From positions 1 to 35,439 of the forward strand of contig DATBGE010000227.1 in assembly GCA_036558125.1 (NCBI GenBank): DNA of 35,439 nucleotides. Reading direction: 5' to 3'. The notes under the pieces are model-generated. The model was not told where the DNA came from and did no database searches. It saw only the letters and a list, made by a program, of their open reading frames with translations. This stretch comes from DATBGE01 sp036558125. GTDB lineage: Bacteria; Gemmatimonadota; Gemmatimonadetes; Gemmatimonadales; GWC2-71-9. Below, piece after piece: positions 32,792-35,439 of the stretch; position 1 is the first letter of the stretch; each line of letters begins with the position of its first letter. A program made the position numbers and the translations under genes.

Positions 32792-34501
32792 TTACTCGTC
32801 CGCCGGGCTCTCGTCGATCACCGGGCGAACCGGAGGAATGATGGGCTCGTCGGGATATCCGATTACCGCGAGCACGATCCGGTGATGAATCGGATCCACC
32901 TCGAGCACCTTGAGATCGACCGGCTGTCCTTCCTTCACCGCATCGCCCGGATTCTCCAGGTTCGCGACGCCGAGCTGTGACATCGGCACGAAGCCCTCGA
33001 TGTCGTTGCCCAGGTCCACGACCACGCCCTTGTCCATCAGGCGAATCGCGCGGCCCCGCATCTCGGTGCCGATCGGGAACGTCTCGCCGATCTTGAGCCA
33101 GGGATCCTCTTCCGCCTGCTTGAGACCCAGCGAGATTCGCTTGTTGTCTCCGTCGATATTGAGAATGACGACATTCACCCCGTCCCCCTTCTTCACCACC
33201 TCGGAGGGATGCTGGACCCGCTTGGTCCACGACATGTCGGAGATGTGGATCAGACCGTCGATGCCCGGCTCGATTTCGACGAAGGCGCCGAAGCTGGTGA
33301 GGTTCCGCACCTTGCCGCTGATCCGGGTGCCGACCGGGTACTTGAGCGGCAGCACCGTCCAGGGGTCCTGCTCCGTCTGCTTCATGCCGAGCGAGATCTT
33401 CTCCTCGCTCTCGTCCACCTTGAGCACCACGGCTTCGATCGTCTCGCCGATGCTCACGATCTTGGACGGATGGCGCACGTTCCGGGTCCAGCTCATCTCG
33501 GAGATGTGCACCAGGCCTTCGATCCCCGGCTCCAGCTCGACAAACGCGCCGTAGTTGGTGATCGAGACGACCTTGCCCTGCACCCGGGTGCCCACGGGAT
33601 ACTTGGCGGCGACGTTCTGCCACGGGTAGGCCTGAAGCTGCTTCATCCCCAGGCTGATCCGCTCCCGTTGCCAGTCGATATCGAGGATCTTGACCTCGAC
33701 TTCCTTACCGATCTGGACCATCTCGGTCGGGTGAGACACCCGGCCGTAGGACATGTCGGTGATGTGAAGCAGGCCGTCGACACCGCCCAGGTCGATGAAG
33801 GCGCCGAAGTCGGTGATGTTCTTGACGACACCCTTCCGCACCTGCCCCACCGCCAGCTCCTTCATCAGGTGCTCGCGCTTGTGGGCCCGCTCGTTCTCCA
33901 GGATCACCCGGCGGCTCACCACGATGTTCCGGCGCCGCTTGTTGAGCTTGATGATTTTGAATTCGTAGCTGTGACCCAGCAGCTCGTCGATGTTCGGCAC
34001 CCGGCGCAGCGCGATCTGGCTGCCGGGGAGGAAGGCATCGACACCCATCAGGTTCACCACCACCCCGCCCTTGATCTTCTTGACCAGGGTGCCCTGCACC
34101 GGCTGGTCGGTCTCGTAGGCCTGGCGAATCTTCTCCCAGACCCGCATGAAATCGGCCTTCTTCTTCGAAAGGACGACGGCCCCTTCCTGGTCCTCGAGGT
34201 GCTCGAGGAAGACCTCGACCTCTTCACCGGGCTGGGGCGGTTCCTTGAATTCATCGAGTGGAACGGAGCCTTCGGACTTGAAGCCGACATCGAGGATGAC
34301 AGCACTCTCGGTGACCCGAAGGACCTTTGACTTGACGATTTCCCCCTCGACGATCTGCGACATGGTGCCCTCGTACATCGAGAGCATCGTCTCGTATTCG
34401 GCGTCGGAGTAATCTTCGTCGTAGAGATCGGCCCGGACCCGGAGTCCGGTGGGAGAGATGAACTGGTCGTTGGTGGAGGGAGCGGTTTCGCGGTCGGTCA
34501 T
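32792..34501 (-). CDS. rpsA: 30S ribosomal protein S1
   Basis: Binds mRNA leaders at the ribosome. The product from the ATG at 34501 is 569 residues, with six S1 (OB-fold) repeats, of which repeats 3-6 each show the G(x)V-type entry and FGAF(V/I) pattern (for instance NITDFGAFIDLGGVDGLLHI and SITNYGAFVELEPGIEGLVHI) followed by ISLGMKQ. Repeats 1-2 are the more diverged ribosome-binding pair (ESAVILDVGFKSEGSVPLDE). An upstream in-frame GTG at 34546 would add 15 residues. Neither start has a Shine-Dalgarno; CCTCC lies nearby instead. S1 of E. coli also lacks a strong one. The C-terminal ~20 residues are acidic and proline-rich. Confidence 0.96.
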   Translation of the reverse strand: MTDRETAPSTNDQFISPTGLRVRADLYDEDYSDAEYETMLSMYEGTMSQIVEGEIVKSKVLRVTESAVILDVGFKSEGSVPLDEFKEPPQPGEEVEVFLEHLEDQEGAVVLSKKKADFMRVWEKIRQAYETDQPVQGTLVKKIKGGVVVNLMGVDAFLPGSQIALRRVPNIDELLGHSYEFKIIKLNKRRRNIVVSRRVILENERAHKREHLMKELAVGQVRKGVVKNITDFGAFIDLGGVDGLLHITDMSYGRVSHPTEMVQIGKEVEVKILDIDWQRERISLGMKQLQAYPWQNVAAKYPVGTRVQGKVVSITNYGAFVELEPGIEGLVHISEMSWTRNVRHPSKIVSIGETIEAVVLKVDESEEKISLGMKQTEQDPWTVLPLKYPVGTRISGKVRNLTSFGAFVEIEPGIDGLIHISDMSWTKRVQHPSEVVKKGDGVNVVILNIDGDNKRISLGLKQAEEDPWLKIGETFPIGTEMRGRAIRLMDKGVVVDLGNDIEGFVPMSQLGVANLENPGDAVKEGQPVDLKVLEVDPIHHRIVLAVIGYPDEPIIPPVRPVIDESPADE

Positions 34502-34611
34502 CAGCAACGGAGGAGCCTCAGTCTCTGGCCGTGCCGGAGTGGCCACGGGTTGGGGTTAACGCCCCGTTCCAGGCCGAATTGCCCGGGCGGGGAAGCCGGC
34601 AAATGTATGGG

Positions 34612-35439
34612 CTAAGGTGTTGAAATGCTAGGGGCTGGGTAGTCAGGCATGGAGACGACAAGAGCATCATCCGGGGTGGTCCGGTGGCTCCCGGCAACCA
34701 GCTGCTCGTGGTAATGGGCCAGGGAAAATTCGAAGGGATCGGACGGGTCGGCATCCACCAGGAGGAGATCGAGCGGGGTCATGGTGAGCCGCCCAAACCG
34801 CATAGTCCCGCCCTGATAGTGCATGTAGTTGGGAGCCGGATGGTCGCCACCGAAGTAGGTCAGGCGAGCCAGAGAATCCGGCTCCCCAAAGTCCTGCACC
34901 AAGCGATCCGGCTCCAATTCGACCGCCCGAAGGCGACCCTGAATGCGGGGCGGCGGGAGCATCTTTGCGGGATCGAGCAGCAAATCATTCTTATCGATCT
35001 CCAGCCCCCGGTCCTCCTTCAGGTGCAGGGACTTCTCGAGGGTCATACCGAAGGTCTTCATCAGCCCCTCGACACTCAGGCCCAGCACCTTCACGTCGGT
35101 CGGATGGAGCCGGATCCTCCCATCCTCATTGACCGACGGCTTGGACCGGATCGTGAACGAGACAGCCCCCATTTTCCCCCGCTGAACGATTTCGTCTTTG
35201 TCGACCTGAAGGTGCACATCGCGGATGGGGGCACCCTTGTATCCCAGGACGTGGCGATTGAGCAAGCGGCTGAGGCTGAGGGTATCAATCGCGATGACGG
35301 CCGAACGAATCTGGAGGTCGTAGGTCGCAGGGTCTTCGAAGACCGGCGGTTTCTTCTGCGGGATAAACTCACCCTTCAGGTAGCGCAGCTCGAGGACGAT
35401 GTCGTCATCGATGTGGTAGTTCACTTTGCGCATCGCCAC
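34612..35439 (-). CDS. Unrecognised protein, 5' end at or beyond the window edge
   Basis: The frame is open from base 35439 to the stop at 34612 (275 codons), and the true start may be an ATG at 35433, a GTG at the edge or further right. I do not recognise a family. The protein is soluble-looking, with a beta-rich middle (YDLQIRSAVIAIDTLSLSRLLNRHVL, then KMGAVSFTIRSKPS, GRIRLHPTDVKVLG). Repeated mixtures of basic, acidic and hydrophobic residues suggest a compact fold. Near the end is RFGRLTMTPLDLLLVDADPSDPF. No signal peptide or membrane helix is visible in this portion. It ends 111 bases before the rpsA start on the same strand. Confidence 0.7.
   Translation of the reverse strand: MAMRKVNYHIDDDIVLELRYLKGEFIPQKKPPVFEDPATYDLQIRSAVIAIDTLSLSRLLNRHVLGYKGAPIRDVHLQVDKDEIVQRGKMGAVSFTIRSKPSVNEDGRIRLHPTDVKVLGLSVEGLMKTFGMTLEKSLHLKEDRGLEIDKNDLLLDPAKMLPPPRIQGRLRAVELEPDRLVQDFGEPDSLARLTYFGGDHPAPNYMHYQGGTMRFGRLTMTPLDLLLVDADPSDPFEFSLAHYHEQLVAGSHRTTPDDALVVSMPDYPAPSISTP

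Noticed and set aside
33209..34330. Plus-strand frame of ~370 codons opposite rpsA
   Set aside because: The product is His/Leu/Asp-rich, the usual antisense image of S1 repeats; no independent evidence.
1..35439. tRNA genes, CRISPR arrays, insertion sequences
   Set aside because: No cloverleaf with a T-loop consensus, no regularly spaced repeats and no transposase motifs were seen in the spacers.

Overview
This is a GC-rich, densely coded bacterial chromosome segment. It comes from a Gram-negative (diderm) organism: there are several predicted outer-membrane beta-barrels, one of them Omp85-like, and a lipoprotein. The gene order rplM-rpsI-rpsB-tsf-pyrH-frr-uppS-cdsA-dxr-rseP, next to a propionyl/acetyl-CoA carboxylase operon, would fit a Gemmatimonadota-type genome. 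That assignment is an inference from gene content and style; no rRNA is present to settle it. No tRNA, rRNA, CRISPR array, transposase or phage gene was recognised.

Region 1 (1-15.6 kb, all minus strand) is a housekeeping superoperon read right to left. First come the carboxyltransferase, a secreted TPR-like unknown, biotin carboxylase, a TrmA/RlmD-type RNA methyltransferase and the biotin carrier protein. Then come L13, S9, S2, EF-Ts, UMP kinase, ribosome recycling factor, undecaprenyl-PP synthase, CDP-DAG synthase, DXP reductoisomerase and RseP, ending in a chemoreceptor cut by the window edge. Many junctions are 1-4 base overlaps, so translation is probably coupled. An intergenic hairpin lies between rpsB and tsf, and a heptad inverted repeat sits right in front of cdsA.

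Region 2 (15.6-27.4 kb, mixed strands) is an accessory envelope/stress block. It holds a frameshifted transporter remnant, two outer-membrane proteins, two DUF202 membrane proteins, a stand-alone receiver domain, a DUF2780-like lipoprotein, a DUF1622 protein, a HAD phosphatase preceded by the fossil tail of a second copy, a cytoplasmic-looking arylsulfatase, two more membrane proteins (one DUF4239), a FadL-like barrel and a small Spy/CpxP-like periplasmic protein. Three consecutive intergenic regions here share the box TGACAGTTTC. In two of them it is half of a dyad CTGTCA-N4-TGACAG, which points to a common regulator not identified in the window. This is the best candidate for an undescribed system.

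Region 3 (27.4-32.5 kb) is signalling: a NarX-type histidine kinase overlapping its NarL-type regulator, then, convergent, an operon of a membrane protein, a GspG-like pseudopilin and a HAMP-GAF-HD-GYP c-di-GMP phosphodiesterase.

Region 4 (32.7-35.4 kb, minus) is ribosomal protein S1 with a strong terminator-like hairpin, preceded by an unrecognised gene that reaches the right edge.
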